Below, one piece after another: positions 1-9,330 of a stretch of 64,000 bases of DNA. Position 1 is the stretch's first letter. Each line of letters starts with the position of its first letter. This DNA comes from Geomonas paludis (lineage in GTDB: Bacteria; Desulfobacterota; Desulfuromonadia; Geobacterales; Geobacteraceae). The notes beneath the pieces were generated by a model. It was not told where the DNA came from. It worked only from the letters and a program-made list of their open reading frames with translations, and did no database searches. The position numbers and the translations under genes were made by a program. The DNA lies in the NCBI RefSeq assembly GCF_014193585.1, contig NZ_BLXY01000011.1:1-64000 (forward strand), in the 5' to 3' direction.

Positions 1-1
1 A

Positions 2-73
2 GGTGCACAAGGTGGCTATAACCGCTACGATGCGAAAGCTCCTGGTCATACTGAATGCAATGCTCAGAGATAA
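2..73 (+). CDS. Possible 3' end of an upstream gene (partial)
   Basis: A reading frame open from the window edge runs for 23 codons and stops with TAA at 71-73. The residues are polar and Gly-rich at the start (begins GAQGGYNRYDAK). Nothing identifies a family, and so short a piece could be chance. The next gene begins 92 bases downstream on the same strand. Confidence 0.3.
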   Translation, partial: GAQGGYNRYDAKAPGHTECNAQR

Positions 74-165
74 CCAGCCTTGGAGCGATAGCCACGCTTT
101 TGCTTGACAGAGAACACGGTTGCTTTGCGTTAAATACATTTTTTGGGGTTTTACATGGAGATGAC

Positions 166-1359
166 ATGAGTTTCGACAGGGCTGAGATACTGATCGTCGG
201 GGCGGGAATCATCGGACTTACCATCGCTCGAGAACTGGTGCAGTCCGGTCGCGGCGACATCGTGATCATCGAGAAGGAAACGGAACTCGGCGTGCACGCC
301 TCCGGCCGCAACTCGGGCGTGCTGCACGCCGGGATCTACTACTCGCCGGACAGCCTCAAGGCCAAATCCTGCCTCAACGGCAACTTCCTGATGCGGGCCT
401 ACTGCAAGGAGAAGGGACTGCCGCTCCTGGAAAACGGCAAGGTGATCGTGACACGCACCCAGGCGGAACTGCCGGTGCTCGACGAACTATTCCGGCGCGC
501 CACCGCCAACGGCGCCAAGGTGGAGATGATCGACGAGCAACAACTGGCCGCCATCGAGCCCAACGCCCGCACCGTGCAACGGGCTCTCTTCTCGCACTAC
601 ACGGCTGTGGTCGACCCGAAGGCGGTGCTGAAAAGCCTGAAAAAGGACCTGGAAGAGAGCGGCAAGGTGACCTTCGTCCTGGGGTGCCGCATGACCGGGC
701 TCAAGGGGAGCGGCGTCGCACTCACGACCAAGGGGGAGATCCGCTTCAACAGGTTCGTCAATGCGGCGGGTGCGTACTGCAACAAGGTGGCGGCATTCTT
801 CGGCGTGGGCGAAAACTACCGCCTGATCCCCTTCAAGGGGGTGTACCGGCTGCTCAAAAAGGACGCGCCGTACACGGTGAATTCCAGCATCTATCCCGTC
901 CCCGACATACGCAACCCGTTCCTCGGGGTGCACTTCACGCGCAGCGTGCACGGCGACGTCTACCTCGGGCCCACCGCAATTCCGGCCTTCGGCCGGGAGA
1001 ACTACGGCATCATCAAGGGAATCGACGCGGAGGCCTTCTCCATCGCGTTCCAGGACCTGGTGCTCTTCCTGACCAACAAGCCTTTCCGCAACGTGGCGCT
1101 CACCGAACCGGCCAAGTACATCCCGTCGGTGTTCTTCAAGGACGCCGCCCGGCTGGTCAAGGAACTCTCGCCCGAAGACGTGGTGGCCGCCTCCAAGGTG
1201 GGGATCCGGCCGCAGTTGGTGGACTGGGACACCAAGCAGCTGGTGATGGACTTCCTGGTGGTGGCGGACGGGCCGACGGTGCACGTCCTGAACCCCATCT
1301 CTCCCGCCTTCACCTCGTCGATGGATCTCGCCCAGGGGATCGTGGCGCAACACTTTTAA
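166..1359 (+). CDS. lhgO: L-2-hydroxyglutarate oxidase (FAD-dependent)
   Basis: This is a 397-residue FAD-dependent oxidoreductase of the DAO/LhgO family, which oxidises L-2-hydroxyglutarate to 2-oxoglutarate and passes electrons to the quinone pool or oxygen. The N-terminal Rossmann dinucleotide motif (IVGAGIIGLTIAREL) lies in the first 25 residues. It is followed by the family-typical HASGRNSGVLHAGIYY segment and, near the C-terminus, a GIRPQLVD segment. The frame is open further upstream, but the ATG at 166 is chosen because GGAG at 156-159 is well spaced and the FAD motif then sits at the usual distance from the N-terminus. The gene stands alone, with a REP-type repeat after its stop. The substrate is inferred from family resemblance; a related 2-hydroxyacid or glycerol-3-phosphate oxidase is less likely. 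Confidence 0.85.
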   Translation: MSFDRAEILIVGAGIIGLTIARELVQSGRGDIVIIEKETELGVHASGRNSGVLHAGIYYSPDSLKAKSCLNGNFLMRAYCKEKGLPLLENGKVIVTRTQAELPVLDELFRRATANGAKVEMIDEQQLAAIEPNARTVQRALFSHYTAVVDPKAVLKSLKKDLEESGKVTFVLGCRMTGLKGSGVALTTKGEIRFNRFVNAAGAYCNKVAAFFGVGENYRLIPFKGVYRLLKKDAPYTVNSSIYPVPDIRNPFLGVHFTRSVHGDVYLGPTAIPAFGRENYGIIKGIDAEAFSIAFQDLVLFLTNKPFRNVALTEPAKYIPSVFFKDAARLVKELSPEDVVAASKVGIRPQLVDWDTKQLVMDFLVVADGPTVHVLNPISPAFTSSMDLAQGIVAQHF

Positions 1360-1377
1360 CTGCTGCCTTTGACTCCT

Positions 1378-1487
1378 CCCTCTCCCTCTGGGAGAGGGGC
1401 GGGGTGAGGGGCTTGCTGGTGGTAATAGCTCCCTTCGTGGCAGCGCCCTCACCCGGCCTTCGGCCACCCTCTCCCAGGGGGAGAGGG
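1378..1487. repeat. REP family 2, inverted pair
   Basis: Two C/G-rich palindromic arms (1378-1410 and 1446-1487) lie in inverted orientation around about 35 bases. The arms share CCCTCTCCC...GGGAGAGGG and the CCCTCACCC/GGGTGAGGG motif. The second arm carries the inner hairpin GGCCTTCGGCC. Similar elements occur at 23182, 36064 and 39782. The element fills the gap between convergent lhgO and the chemosensory operon. Confidence 0.75.
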
Positions 1488-1515
1488 AACCTATACCTAT
1501 CGCGTAAAACATGAA

Positions 1516-1543
1516 ACCGCCGGGGCATGGCGCCACCGGCGGG
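1516..1543 (-). terminator. Hairpin at the end of the chemosensory operon
   Basis: CCGCCGG (1517-1523) pairs with CCGGCGG (1536-1542), with an inner GGC/GCC. Read on the minus strand the stem is followed by TTTCATGTTTT, a modest T tract. It lies 29 bases after the stop of the sigma-54 activator gene. Confidence 0.5.
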
Positions 1544-1571
1544 TTCGTATTTCTGCCTCGTGCTCCTCGCG

Positions 1572-2999
1572 TCAGGCCGGGGCGGACTGGGACTTGAGAC
1601 GCTTGTTGAGGGTCTGGCGACCCATGCCCAGGATCTTGCCGGCCAATCCCTGGTTCCCCTTGGCCATCTTCATCGCCTCGCTGATCATGTACTGCTCGAC
1701 CTCGTCAAGGGTGGGGAAGTGCCCGAAGATGTCGCACAACGGGTTGTCATTGCAGCTCTTGCTGCTGCCGGAACCTGCCTGCGCCGCGGGGCGCTGATCC
1801 CCGATCACCATCTTGAAGGTCTCCATGGACAACACGCCCGAGGTGTGGCGCAGGACGGCATCGGAAACCAGGGCCTCCATCTCGCGCACGTTGCCCGGGA
1901 AGGGGTAGAGGGTCAGCATCACGGCCAATTCCGGCGGAGGGGTGGGCTTCTTCTTGCCTATGCGCGCCGCCGCCTTCTCCAGGAAGTGGTCCAAAAGAAG
2001 CGGGATGTCGTCCAGGCGCTCGCGCAGCGGGGGGAGGTGCACCCGGTGGCCGCAGAGCCGGTAGTACAAATCGTTTCTGAACTTGCCCTGCTTGATCATC
2101 TCCTGCAGGTCGCGGTTGGTGGCCAGCACGATGCGGGCGTCGCTTTTCTTGATGAAATCGGACCCGACCGGGTAGTACTCCTGCTCCTGCAACAGCCTGA
2201 GCAGCTTGATCTGCGACATCTCGTTCAGGTCGCCGATCTCGTCGAGAAAGAGGGTGCCGCCGGCGGCGCGGGTAATGAGGCCGTCGCGGGCCTGCTCGGC
2301 GCCGGTGAAGGCCCCCTTGCGGTGCCCGAACAGGGTGTCGGAGAACATGTTGTCATCGAGGCCGGCCACGTTGAGTGCGACGTAGTCGCCGCTGCAGCCG
2401 CTCAGGTCATGGATGGCGCGGGCGATCAGTTCCTTGCCGGTGCCGGTCTCGCCGGTGATGGTTACCGGCTGCCGGGTCCCGGCGATCACCTCGAGGTACT
2501 GGAACACGGCCCGCATGGCTTTGTTGCCGGTGACGATACCGGCGAAGGCCTCCGGGTGCTCCAGGCGGTCATGGAACATGTAGCTCTTCAGCGCGGAAAG
2601 CTCGTTGGCGAGGCTGCGCATCTCCATCGCCTTTTTCACCGAAGTGATCAGGCGCTTGACGTCGATGGGCTTGACCATGTAGTCGTAGGCGCCTTCCTTC
2701 ATGCAGTTCACCACCGTCTCCACGTCGTTGTTGGCGGTCGACACGATCACCTTGATCTGCGGGTGCTGCTTCACGATCTGGGGGAGCAGTTCCACCCCGG
2801 TGATGTTGGGCATGCGCAGGTCGAGCACGATGACGTCGACTTCCTCCCGCTCCAGAAGCGACAGCACCAGCCGGCTGTCGCTTTCGGTCAGGACATCGTG
2901 CCAGCCGGCATTGTTCAGGCAGGCGCGACATCCCTCCAGGATCTGTTCCTCGTCGTCGACCAGCAAAATCCGTTGCGAATGCTTGTTTGTGGCGTTCAC
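1572..2999 (-). CDS. NtrC-type sigma-54-dependent response regulator
   Basis: This 475-residue regulator has three parts. The receiver domain (about residues 10-122) has the acidic pocket D15/D16, phospho-acceptor D60 and K110. The AAA+ domain (about 150-385) has the Walker A TGETGTGKE, the sigma-54 contact loop GAFTGA at 229-234 and a Walker B ending FLDE. The Fis-type helix-turn-helix occupies roughly the last 45 residues. The full GAFTGA loop indicates a true sigma-54 activator. Translation starts at GTG 2999, behind GGAGGT. It is the last gene of the chemosensory operon, 48 bases after a REC-PAS-histidine kinase, so it is the natural terminal output of that pathway. Target genes cannot be read from the sequence. 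Confidence 0.92.
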   Translation of the reverse strand: MNATNKHSQRILLVDDEEQILEGCRACLNNAGWHDVLTESDSRLVLSLLEREEVDVIVLDLRMPNITGVELLPQIVKQHPQIKVIVSTANNDVETVVNCMKEGAYDYMVKPIDVKRLITSVKKAMEMRSLANELSALKSYMFHDRLEHPEAFAGIVTGNKAMRAVFQYLEVIAGTRQPVTITGETGTGKELIARAIHDLSGCSGDYVALNVAGLDDNMFSDTLFGHRKGAFTGAEQARDGLITRAAGGTLFLDEIGDLNEMSQIKLLRLLQEQEYYPVGSDFIKKSDARIVLATNRDLQEMIKQGKFRNDLYYRLCGHRVHLPPLRERLDDIPLLLDHFLEKAAARIGKKKPTPPPELAVMLTLYPFPGNVREMEALVSDAVLRHTSGVLSMETFKMVIGDQRPAAQAGSGSSKSCNDNPLCDIFGHFPTLDEVEQYMISEAMKMAKGNQGLAGKILGMGRQTLNKRLKSQSAPA

Positions 3000-3047
3000 T
3001 GAAGTGACCTCCGCTAGCTGTAAAAGAAGCTCCCTGGGCCGCCGGAA

Positions 3048-4556
3048 TTACCCCTGCGGGCCGGAGAGGGTGAAGTAGAAACATGCGCCACGATCGACCT
3101 CGCCCTCGGCCCAGACCCGTCCCCCGTGGCGCTGGATGATGCGCTGCACGGTGGCCAGGCCGACGCCGAAACCGCTGAATTCGCGTTCGGTGTGCAGGCG
3201 CTGGAACGGGCTGAAGAGCTTGTCGGCCTGGGCCATGTCGAAGCCGGCACCGTTGTCGCGTACCAGGTAGACCGTTTCCCCGTCGCGCTCGATGCTGCCG
3301 AACTCGACCAGGGACTGCTCCTTCTTGCTCGAGTACTTGCATGCGTTGGAGAAGAGGTTCTCCAGCACCACCTTCAAGAGGTCGGGGTCGCCGTAGGCGC
3401 TCATGTCGGGCTCTATGGTGAAGCTTAACTTGCGCCCGGGGAGGGCGAGCTGTTGCCCCGCGGCGATCAGGGTCGCCATGCCGCTCAAGTCCACGGGGGA
3501 TTTTACCATTTCCGCGCGGGTGACGCGGGAAAACTCCAGCAGGGTCCTGATCAGCTGGTTCATGTTGATGGTTTCGTTGAAAATCGTGTTGATGAAGTCC
3601 TTGCACCCCGGATCCAGCGTCTCGCCGTAGATCTCGAGGATCACCTGGCAGTAGCCGTTGATGTTGGTAAGGGGTGTGCGCAGGTCGTGGGAGACCGTGT
3701 AGCTGAACCCCTCCAGGTCGCGGTTGGCGATCTCCAACTCCTCGGCGCGCGCGGAGAGGTTACGGTTCAACTGCTCGATTTCACGCTCGTTGAGCACCCG
3801 CTCGGTGATGTCCTCCTGGACCGCGACGAAGTTGGCAATGGCGCCGGCTTCGTCCAGCACCGGCGATACGGAGCTGAACTGGTACAGGGGGGCGCCGTCT
3901 TTGCCGGTCCCCGCCACTTCGCCCTGCCACGTGTTGCCTGGCGACACCTGGGCCCAGATCCCGTCGCCGCCGGGGAAGAGCGCTGCCAGGGGGCGCCCCA
4001 GCACCTCGGCCTCCTCCCTGCCGGTCAGTTCGGTGAACTTCGGGTTCACGTATTCGACGACCCCCTCCGGATCGGTGATGACGATGGAACTGGGGCTTTG
4101 CTGCACGGCGCGCGACAACTTGCGCACGAAGGCCTGCTGGGCCTGCAGCTCGCGCTCCAGCGAAAGGGTGCCGAGGCAGGCCTCGATGGAGGCGAACAGC
4201 TTGGCGCTGTCGATCGGCTTCAAAACGTAGCGCGCGATGCCCAGTTCGATCGATTCCATGAGGTACTGCATGTCGCTGTGCGCGCTGGTGACGATGATGG
4301 GGAGCGACGGCTTTTGTTCCAGCATGCACCGCGCCATATCGATGCCGCTCATCACCGGCATCTTGATGTCGGTGACCACCAGGTCGGGAGCGAAAGTGCC
4401 GTAGAGCGCCATGGCGTCCCCGCCGTTAGGAGCGGATGCGATGGCCAGCCCGGGGAAACGGCGGCTGAGCAGGGTGAGCACCGTCTGCCGGGTGATCTCG
4501 TCGTCCTCCACGTACAACAATTTGAAACCGATACCGGGTGCCGCAGTTACCGCCAT
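3048..4556 (-). CDS. REC-PAS hybrid histidine kinase
   Basis: This 502-residue cytoplasmic protein begins with a receiver domain (about residues 10-128, phospho-acceptor D63, K113). A PAS domain follows (about 145-255), then a short coiled linker (255-280). The HisKA domain has the H-box SHDLRTPL (His290). The HATPase domain has an N box (ENLFSNACKYS), a G1 box (DNGAGF) and the G2-type FGVGLATV. It has no transmembrane segment, so its input is likely the upstream receiver plus whatever the PAS domain binds. Its ATG (4556) is one base after the stop of the preceding kinase gene, which implies coupled translation. With the receiver first, it looks built to take phosphate or allosteric input from CheA or another kinase and relay it to the NtrC-type regulator encoded next. 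Confidence 0.9.
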   Translation of the reverse strand: MAVTAAPGIGFKLLYVEDDEITRQTVLTLLSRRFPGLAIASAPNGGDAMALYGTFAPDLVVTDIKMPVMSGIDMARCMLEQKPSLPIIVTSAHSDMQYLMESIELGIARYVLKPIDSAKLFASIEACLGTLSLERELQAQQAFVRKLSRAVQQSPSSIVITDPEGVVEYVNPKFTELTGREEAEVLGRPLAALFPGGDGIWAQVSPGNTWQGEVAGTGKDGAPLYQFSSVSPVLDEAGAIANFVAVQEDITERVLNEREIEQLNRNLSARAEELEIANRDLEGFSYTVSHDLRTPLTNINGYCQVILEIYGETLDPGCKDFINTIFNETINMNQLIRTLLEFSRVTRAEMVKSPVDLSGMATLIAAGQQLALPGRKLSFTIEPDMSAYGDPDLLKVVLENLFSNACKYSSKKEQSLVEFGSIERDGETVYLVRDNGAGFDMAQADKLFSPFQRLHTEREFSGFGVGLATVQRIIQRHGGRVWAEGEVDRGACFYFTLSGPQG

Positions 4557-4557
4557 T

Positions 4558-5916
4558 TCAAACCTCGATCCTGAACTCGGCGCCTTCCCCGGTGTTGCAC
4601 ACGGTCAGGGAGCCGTTCATGCTCTTTTCCACGATGTTCTTGGCCATGAACAGGCCGATCCCGGTCCCTTTGCCCTGCTCCTTGGTGGTGAAGTAGGGTT
4701 CGAAGATGCGGCCGATGATGTCGTCGGAAATGCCGCCGGCATTGTCGGTGATGGTGACCACCGCCCTCCCTTGGTGGCTGGAGAGGGTGACCTTCAGGCG
4801 CGGGGTGCGGATCTTTCTCTCGCCGAAGACGTCCATGGCGTTGTTCATGATGTTCAAAAGCACCTGGGAAAACTCGTTGGGGTGCCCGACCACGGCGGGG
4901 ACCTCGCCGGCCTGCAGCTCGATGGTGATCCCCTTGTCGTTGAGGCTGCCGTCGATCAGCGCCAGGGTGCGCCGCAGCACCTTCTCCAACTGGAACTCGG
5001 TCTTCTCCTTGTCGGGGGTGAAGAAGTTCCTGAAGTCGTCGATGGTCTGCGACATGTGGCGCACCATCTGCATGATCTTGCCGGTGCTGGATTCGAGGTA
5101 CTCCCGGCTGAAGTTGCCGTACTCGTAGGAAAGGGTGAGGTCCTGGACCAGCAGCCCGACCGCGTTCAGCGGCTGGCGCCACTGGTGCGCGATGTTGCCG
5201 ATCATCTCCCCCATGGCCGCCTGCCGGCTCTGCTGCATGAGCACTTCGTCCTTCTTGCGCAGCTCTTCCAGCGCCTGCAGGCGCTCCGCCGTCTCCTGGG
5301 TGAGCGCCGCGGTCCGCTCCAGCACCCGCTGCTCCAACTCGCGGTTCAGGTTGGAAAGCAGCGCCTGGGCGCCGAGCAGTTCCTGGTTCTTTTCCGCCGC
5401 CATCTCGTAGGTCGCCAGCAGCAGTTCCAGGGTGTGGGCACAGTCGGCGTGGACATGGTACTGCCTGCCCCGGTAGCCGACGGAAACCTCCCCCTCGACA
5501 TCCCCCTGGCGGCACAGGCGCTCCCCTTCGAGCACCGCCCGGATCCGGGAGAGGAGGAGCTTCCTGCTGTAGGGCTTGGAGACGAAGTAGTCGGCGCCCA
5601 CCTCGAGGCTGTGCAGGACGTCGGCAGGGTCGTTCAGGTGCGTCAGCAGGATGATGGGGAGTCGCGCCTTGCCGGGGAGTTGCCTCACCCTGCGGCAGAG
5701 CTCGAAGCCGTCCATCTCGGGCATGAGGATGTCGCTGATGACCAGGTCGGGGCTCCCGGACCGGATCACCTCCAGGGCGTCGCTGCCGTTGCGGGCGGTG
5801 AGCACCCGGTAACCCTGCTCGGCCAGCATCTGTTCCAGGAGCTTGGCCTGGGTGGGGCTGTCGTCGACGATCAGTATGTGGTGCCGTCCGGCACCGGCGG
5901 TGTAATCGGTGTCCAT
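4558..5916 (-). CDS. REC-histidine kinase (HQWRQPL type)
   Basis: This 452-residue soluble protein has an N-terminal receiver domain (about 12-130, phospho-acceptor D62, K114). A linker of roughly 100 residues follows, partly coiled coil (about 165-230). The dimerisation domain belongs to the subgroup with NIAHQWRQPLN (His244), and a HATPase domain follows with NIMNNAMD, DNAGGI and KGTGIGLFMAK. It has no PAS or membrane segment. It starts at ATG 5916 behind AGAGAAGAG and ends one base before the next kinase gene. The receiver-first architecture suggests that CheA or the CheA-fused receiver is upstream of it. Order in the pathway is inferred from gene order only. Confidence 0.9.
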   Translation of the reverse strand: MDTDYTAGAGRHHILIVDDSPTQAKLLEQMLAEQGYRVLTARNGSDALEVIRSGSPDLVISDILMPEMDGFELCRRVRQLPGKARLPIILLTHLNDPADVLHSLEVGADYFVSKPYSRKLLLSRIRAVLEGERLCRQGDVEGEVSVGYRGRQYHVHADCAHTLELLLATYEMAAEKNQELLGAQALLSNLNRELEQRVLERTAALTQETAERLQALEELRKKDEVLMQQSRQAAMGEMIGNIAHQWRQPLNAVGLLVQDLTLSYEYGNFSREYLESSTGKIMQMVRHMSQTIDDFRNFFTPDKEKTEFQLEKVLRRTLALIDGSLNDKGITIELQAGEVPAVVGHPNEFSQVLLNIMNNAMDVFGERKIRTPRLKVTLSSHQGRAVVTITDNAGGISDDIIGRIFEPYFTTKEQGKGTGIGLFMAKNIVEKSMNGSLTVCNTGEGAEFRIEV

Positions 5917-5929
5917 CTCTTCTCTTTCC

Positions 5930-6988
5930 TTAACTGGTAGCGGCGTTGGCGCCTTTGCTGGTGACCCTGTGTAACAGTTCGATGATCGCCGCCGGCGGCA
6001 GCACGTGCTGGGCCGCGTCGATCTCTATCGCCTCGCCGGGCATGCCGAAGACCATGGAGCTCTCGCGGTCCTGGGCCACGGTGATGCCGCCGCGTCCCCG
6101 GATCGTCTTGAGCTCAAGGGCACCGTCCTTGCCCATGCCGGTGAGGAGCACCCCCATGGCGTGCCGCCCGTAGCTCTGCGCCACCGACCGGAACAGGACC
6201 GAGACCGAGGGGCGCACCCCGTGCTCCGGCGGGGCCTCGGTGAGCATGATCCTGCCGGCGGAGGTGACCTCCATGTGAAAGTGGTCCGGCGCCACGTAGA
6301 CCTGTCCGGCGCTCACCTGCGCCCCGTCGGTCCCCAACTGCACCGGAAGCTTGGACGTGCGGTTCAGCCAGTGCACGAAGTTCTCGGTGAAGCCGACCGC
6401 CATGTGCTGGACCACGACCACCGCGGCCGGGAAGGTGGCCGGCAGTTCCGCCAGTATCTGGCGCAAAAGGGGCGGCCCCCCCGTCGAAGCCCCGATGGCC
6501 ACCACCTTGACCGGCTGTGCCGAAGGGAGGGTGAGCGGACGCGCCGGGCGAGGCGCCGCCTTCCCGGTGGGGAAGATGCGCCGCACCACCTTGATCTCGG
6601 CCATCAGCTTCAGGTGGTGCACCAGGTTGTCCACCGAGGCCTGGTAGCCGGGGGTGCCGACCGGATCGGGTTTGGCAAGCACCATGAGCGCGCCGGCCTC
6701 CATGACCCGGAACAGGGTGGCGCTGTCCTTGGGGTTCATCCGGCCGGTGACGATGACGATGGGGACCGGGCAGGTGGACATGATGGCGCGGGTGGCGTCG
6801 AAGCCGTCCATGCCGGGCAGGTTGATGTCCATGGTGATCAGGTCCGGGCGGAGCGTCTTGGCTGCTTCGACCGCCTCCTCGCCGCTTTCGGCGGTGCCGA
6901 CCACGGTGAGCTCGGGATCGGCCTCGAAGGCAGCCACCAGCGCGCGCTGCACCGTTTTCGAATCTTCTACCACCAGCAGTCTGATCAC
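5930..6988 (-). CDS. cheB: CheB-type protein-glutamate methylesterase
   Basis: This 352-residue protein has an N-terminal receiver domain (phospho-acceptor D54 in TMDINLPGMDG) and a C-terminal CheB methylesterase domain. The catalytic serine is in GASTGG (S168), the histidine in VVQHM (H195), and the aspartate in TGMGKDG (D288). It removes methyl groups from the chemoreceptor, opposing the CheR encoded upstream; in Wsp systems this role is WspF. Translation starts at GTG 6988, 11 bases after the cheA stop, behind GAGGAA. The protein looks complete, with all catalytic residues present. Confidence 0.93.
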   Translation of the reverse strand: MIRLLVVEDSKTVQRALVAAFEADPELTVVGTAESGEEAVEAAKTLRPDLITMDINLPGMDGFDATRAIMSTCPVPIVIVTGRMNPKDSATLFRVMEAGALMVLAKPDPVGTPGYQASVDNLVHHLKLMAEIKVVRRIFPTGKAAPRPARPLTLPSAQPVKVVAIGASTGGPPLLRQILAELPATFPAAVVVVQHMAVGFTENFVHWLNRTSKLPVQLGTDGAQVSAGQVYVAPDHFHMEVTSAGRIMLTEAPPEHGVRPSVSVLFRSVAQSYGRHAMGVLLTGMGKDGALELKTIRGRGGITVAQDRESSMVFGMPGEAIEIDAAQHVLPPAAIIELLHRVTSKGANAATS

Positions 6989-6999
6989 GCGGTTCCTCG

Positions 7000-9294
7000 T
7001 CAGCTGAGTTTTTGAATGACCTCGACCAGGTTGCCCTGGTCGAAGCTGCTCTTCACCAGGTAGGCGCTGGCGCCCACGTCGATGCCCCGCTCCCGGTCGC
7101 TGCGCGACTCGAGCCCGGTCACCAGCACCACGGGGAGGGCGGCGAGCCTGCTGTCGGCGCGGATGGCCGCGGTGAGCTGGAAGCCGTCCATGCGCGGCAT
7201 CTCGATGTCGGAGATGACCACGTCGCAGGGCTCGGCGCGCAACTGCGACAGTGCGTCCGCCCCGTCCACCGCGGTGCGCACCTGGTAGCCGGCGGCCTCC
7301 AGGATGTTCTTGAGCAGCGTGCGCGACGTGATGGAGTCCTCGGCCACTAGCACCGAGACCGGCCTGGGCCTGCCTGCGGGGGAGGGGGAGGGGAGCGCAG
7401 GCGCTTCGACGGCGAGTGCGGAACGGAACAGGTCCGCCACGTTCAGGACCGGCACCACTTTGCTGTTGCCGAGCACGGTGCCGCCGGACACGTTGCGCAC
7501 CCGGGAGAGCTGGCGCCCCAGCGGCTTGACCAGGATCTCCTGGACCCCCAGCACCTGGTCCACGGCGAAGGCGATGCGCTTCTCGCCGGCATGCAGCAGC
7601 ACGAAAGAAAGGCTTTGCTCCTGCGCCGCTGCGCTGCGCTCCAGTTCCAGGATGCGCGCCAGCGAGACCAGCGCCACCACCTCGCCGTTCACCAGCACCG
7701 TGTCGCGGTTCTCCACCCGTTTCACGTCGGCGACTGCTACGCGCGAGCTTACCTCCACGTTGTTGGCCGGGATGACGCAGTCCCTGCCGCGTACCTGCAC
7801 CAGCAGGCCGCGGATCCGCGCGAAGGAGAGCGGGAAGACCAGCCGGAACAGGGTGCCGCCCCCGGGGGTGCTGGCAACGGCGACGTGGCCACCCAGCCGC
7901 TCCAGGGAGTCGCGCACGATGGCAAGGCCGATACCCCGTCCCGAAACGTTGCCGACGGAGCGGCTGGTGGAGAGGCCGGACTCGAAGATGAGCTGCAGCG
8001 CCTCCTGGTCGGCCATGCGCTCCAGCAGTTCGGCCGGGGCTACTTCGAGCCGCAGTGCGGCTTCCTTCACCCGGGCCACGTCGATGCCGCCGCCGTCGTC
8101 TTCCAGGACGAGCTCGGCGCGGTTTGCGTCCTGCAGCCTGATGTCGATACGGATCGCCCCCCTGGCGGGCTTGCCCGCGGCCTCGCGCCGCGCCGGTGAC
8201 TCGATGCCGTGATCCACCGTGTTGCGCACCAGGTGCAGCAGCGGTTCCTTCAGTTCGGCCAGGATGCGGCGGTCGATCTCCAGTTCGCCCCCCTGGTAGG
8301 TGAATTCCGCCTCCTTGCCCAGCTCGCGGGCGAGGTCCCGCACCAGCTTGGCGAAGGGGTCGCAGACCGTGGCGCAGGGGAGCAGCTGCAGCTTCTTCAT
8401 TTCCTCCAGGAGGGGATCGATCATCCCCTGCAGCGACCTCAGGTGCTTGTCGGCGCTCTTTTCCAAAAGGCGCAGGCGCCCCTCGGTGTGCCGCTCGGCC
8501 TGGCAGCTCTGCTCCAGGAGCGCGGCCAGCGCGCCCTCACCCCCGGCGCCCCCCTTCATCCCCCTGCGTGCCCTCTCCAGGGCGCGGGCGCGTTCCCCCT
8601 GGCGCAGGGCCAGCTCGCCGGTAAGCGCTGCCAGTTCCTCGTGCAGCACGGAAGCGGACTGTTTCGCCGAGACCAGCTCCTCGGACTGCAGCAGCAGCTC
8701 TTCCAGGAGCCGGGCCGAGACCCGGACCGTCTCGTCCCCCTGCGGACGCGCCGCTACGTGATGCTGCTGCGCCGGTTTCGGCTCGGGAACCTGTTGCGGG
8801 GGCGGAGCGGCCGGTGGAGCGGCGACCGGCACGGCGGAGGGGCGCGACGGTCGCGCTGCGGCAACCTCCCCGTCTTCGCGGGGCGCTGCCGGGACAACCG
8901 GCGCCGGGCGGGGCGGCTCGGGGCGAGGAGAGGGGGAAGGCACCGCTCCGGCCGCCGACAACCCCCGGGAGAGCCGCTGTTCCAGGTCGTTGATGCTCGC
9001 GTGCAGCGCGTCGAACTCTGCCAGCCCGAGGGCGAGGTCGCCCCGCTTCAACCCGGCGAGCACGTCCTCGAGCCGCTGGCAGGCAAGTGCCACGTCCGGG
9101 AGGTTGACGGCATGGGCCGCGCCCTTCAGGGTGTGCACGCGCCGGAACACGGACTCCAGCAGGCGGCGCCGCTCGGTCAGTTCCGGGTCGCGCTCCAGCG
9201 CGAGGAGCAGGGACGCCAGTTCCCCGAGGTGCTCCCGCGCCTCCATTTCGAAGGTCGCCAGGAGCTCTTTGAGCAGGGCCTCGCTGTCAAGCAT
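7000..9294 (-). CDS. cheA: CheA-type histidine kinase with C-terminal receiver
   Basis: This 764-residue hybrid kinase resembles WspE/FrzE. An Hpt domain with VHTLKGAA (phospho-accepting His54) covers residues 1-105. A Pro/Ala-rich linker follows (about 115-185), then an unusually long helical dimerisation region. The HATPase domain has HLVRNTVDHGIE (N box), DDGGGID and SGRGIGLAIVRD. A CheW-like domain and a C-terminal receiver (DIEMPRMDG, lysine in YLVKSS) complete it. The linker between Hpt and kinase carries no obvious CheY-docking P2 fold. The fused receiver can act as a phosphate sink or relay to the downstream REC-kinases. It lies in the operon between mcp and cheB, with cheB starting 11 bases after its stop. 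Confidence 0.92.
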   Translation of the reverse strand: MLDSEALLKELLATFEMEAREHLGELASLLLALERDPELTERRRLLESVFRRVHTLKGAAHAVNLPDVALACQRLEDVLAGLKRGDLALGLAEFDALHASINDLEQRLSRGLSAAGAVPSPSPRPEPPRPAPVVPAAPREDGEVAAARPSRPSAVPVAAPPAAPPPQQVPEPKPAQQHHVAARPQGDETVRVSARLLEELLLQSEELVSAKQSASVLHEELAALTGELALRQGERARALERARRGMKGGAGGEGALAALLEQSCQAERHTEGRLRLLEKSADKHLRSLQGMIDPLLEEMKKLQLLPCATVCDPFAKLVRDLARELGKEAEFTYQGGELEIDRRILAELKEPLLHLVRNTVDHGIESPARREAAGKPARGAIRIDIRLQDANRAELVLEDDGGGIDVARVKEAALRLEVAPAELLERMADQEALQLIFESGLSTSRSVGNVSGRGIGLAIVRDSLERLGGHVAVASTPGGGTLFRLVFPLSFARIRGLLVQVRGRDCVIPANNVEVSSRVAVADVKRVENRDTVLVNGEVVALVSLARILELERSAAAQEQSLSFVLLHAGEKRIAFAVDQVLGVQEILVKPLGRQLSRVRNVSGGTVLGNSKVVPVLNVADLFRSALAVEAPALPSPSPAGRPRPVSVLVAEDSITSRTLLKNILEAAGYQVRTAVDGADALSQLRAEPCDVVISDIEMPRMDGFQLTAAIRADSRLAALPVVLVTGLESRSDRERGIDVGASAYLVKSSFDQGNLVEVIQKLS

Positions 9295-9330
9295 GCGGCA
9301 GTAGTCTCCGGTTTGCTGCGGTCATGGCGG

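Noticed and set aside
100..140. Promoter for lhgO from TTGACA at 104-109
   Set aside because: The nearest -10-like hexamer (TAAATA at 131-136) is 21 bases away, which is too far.
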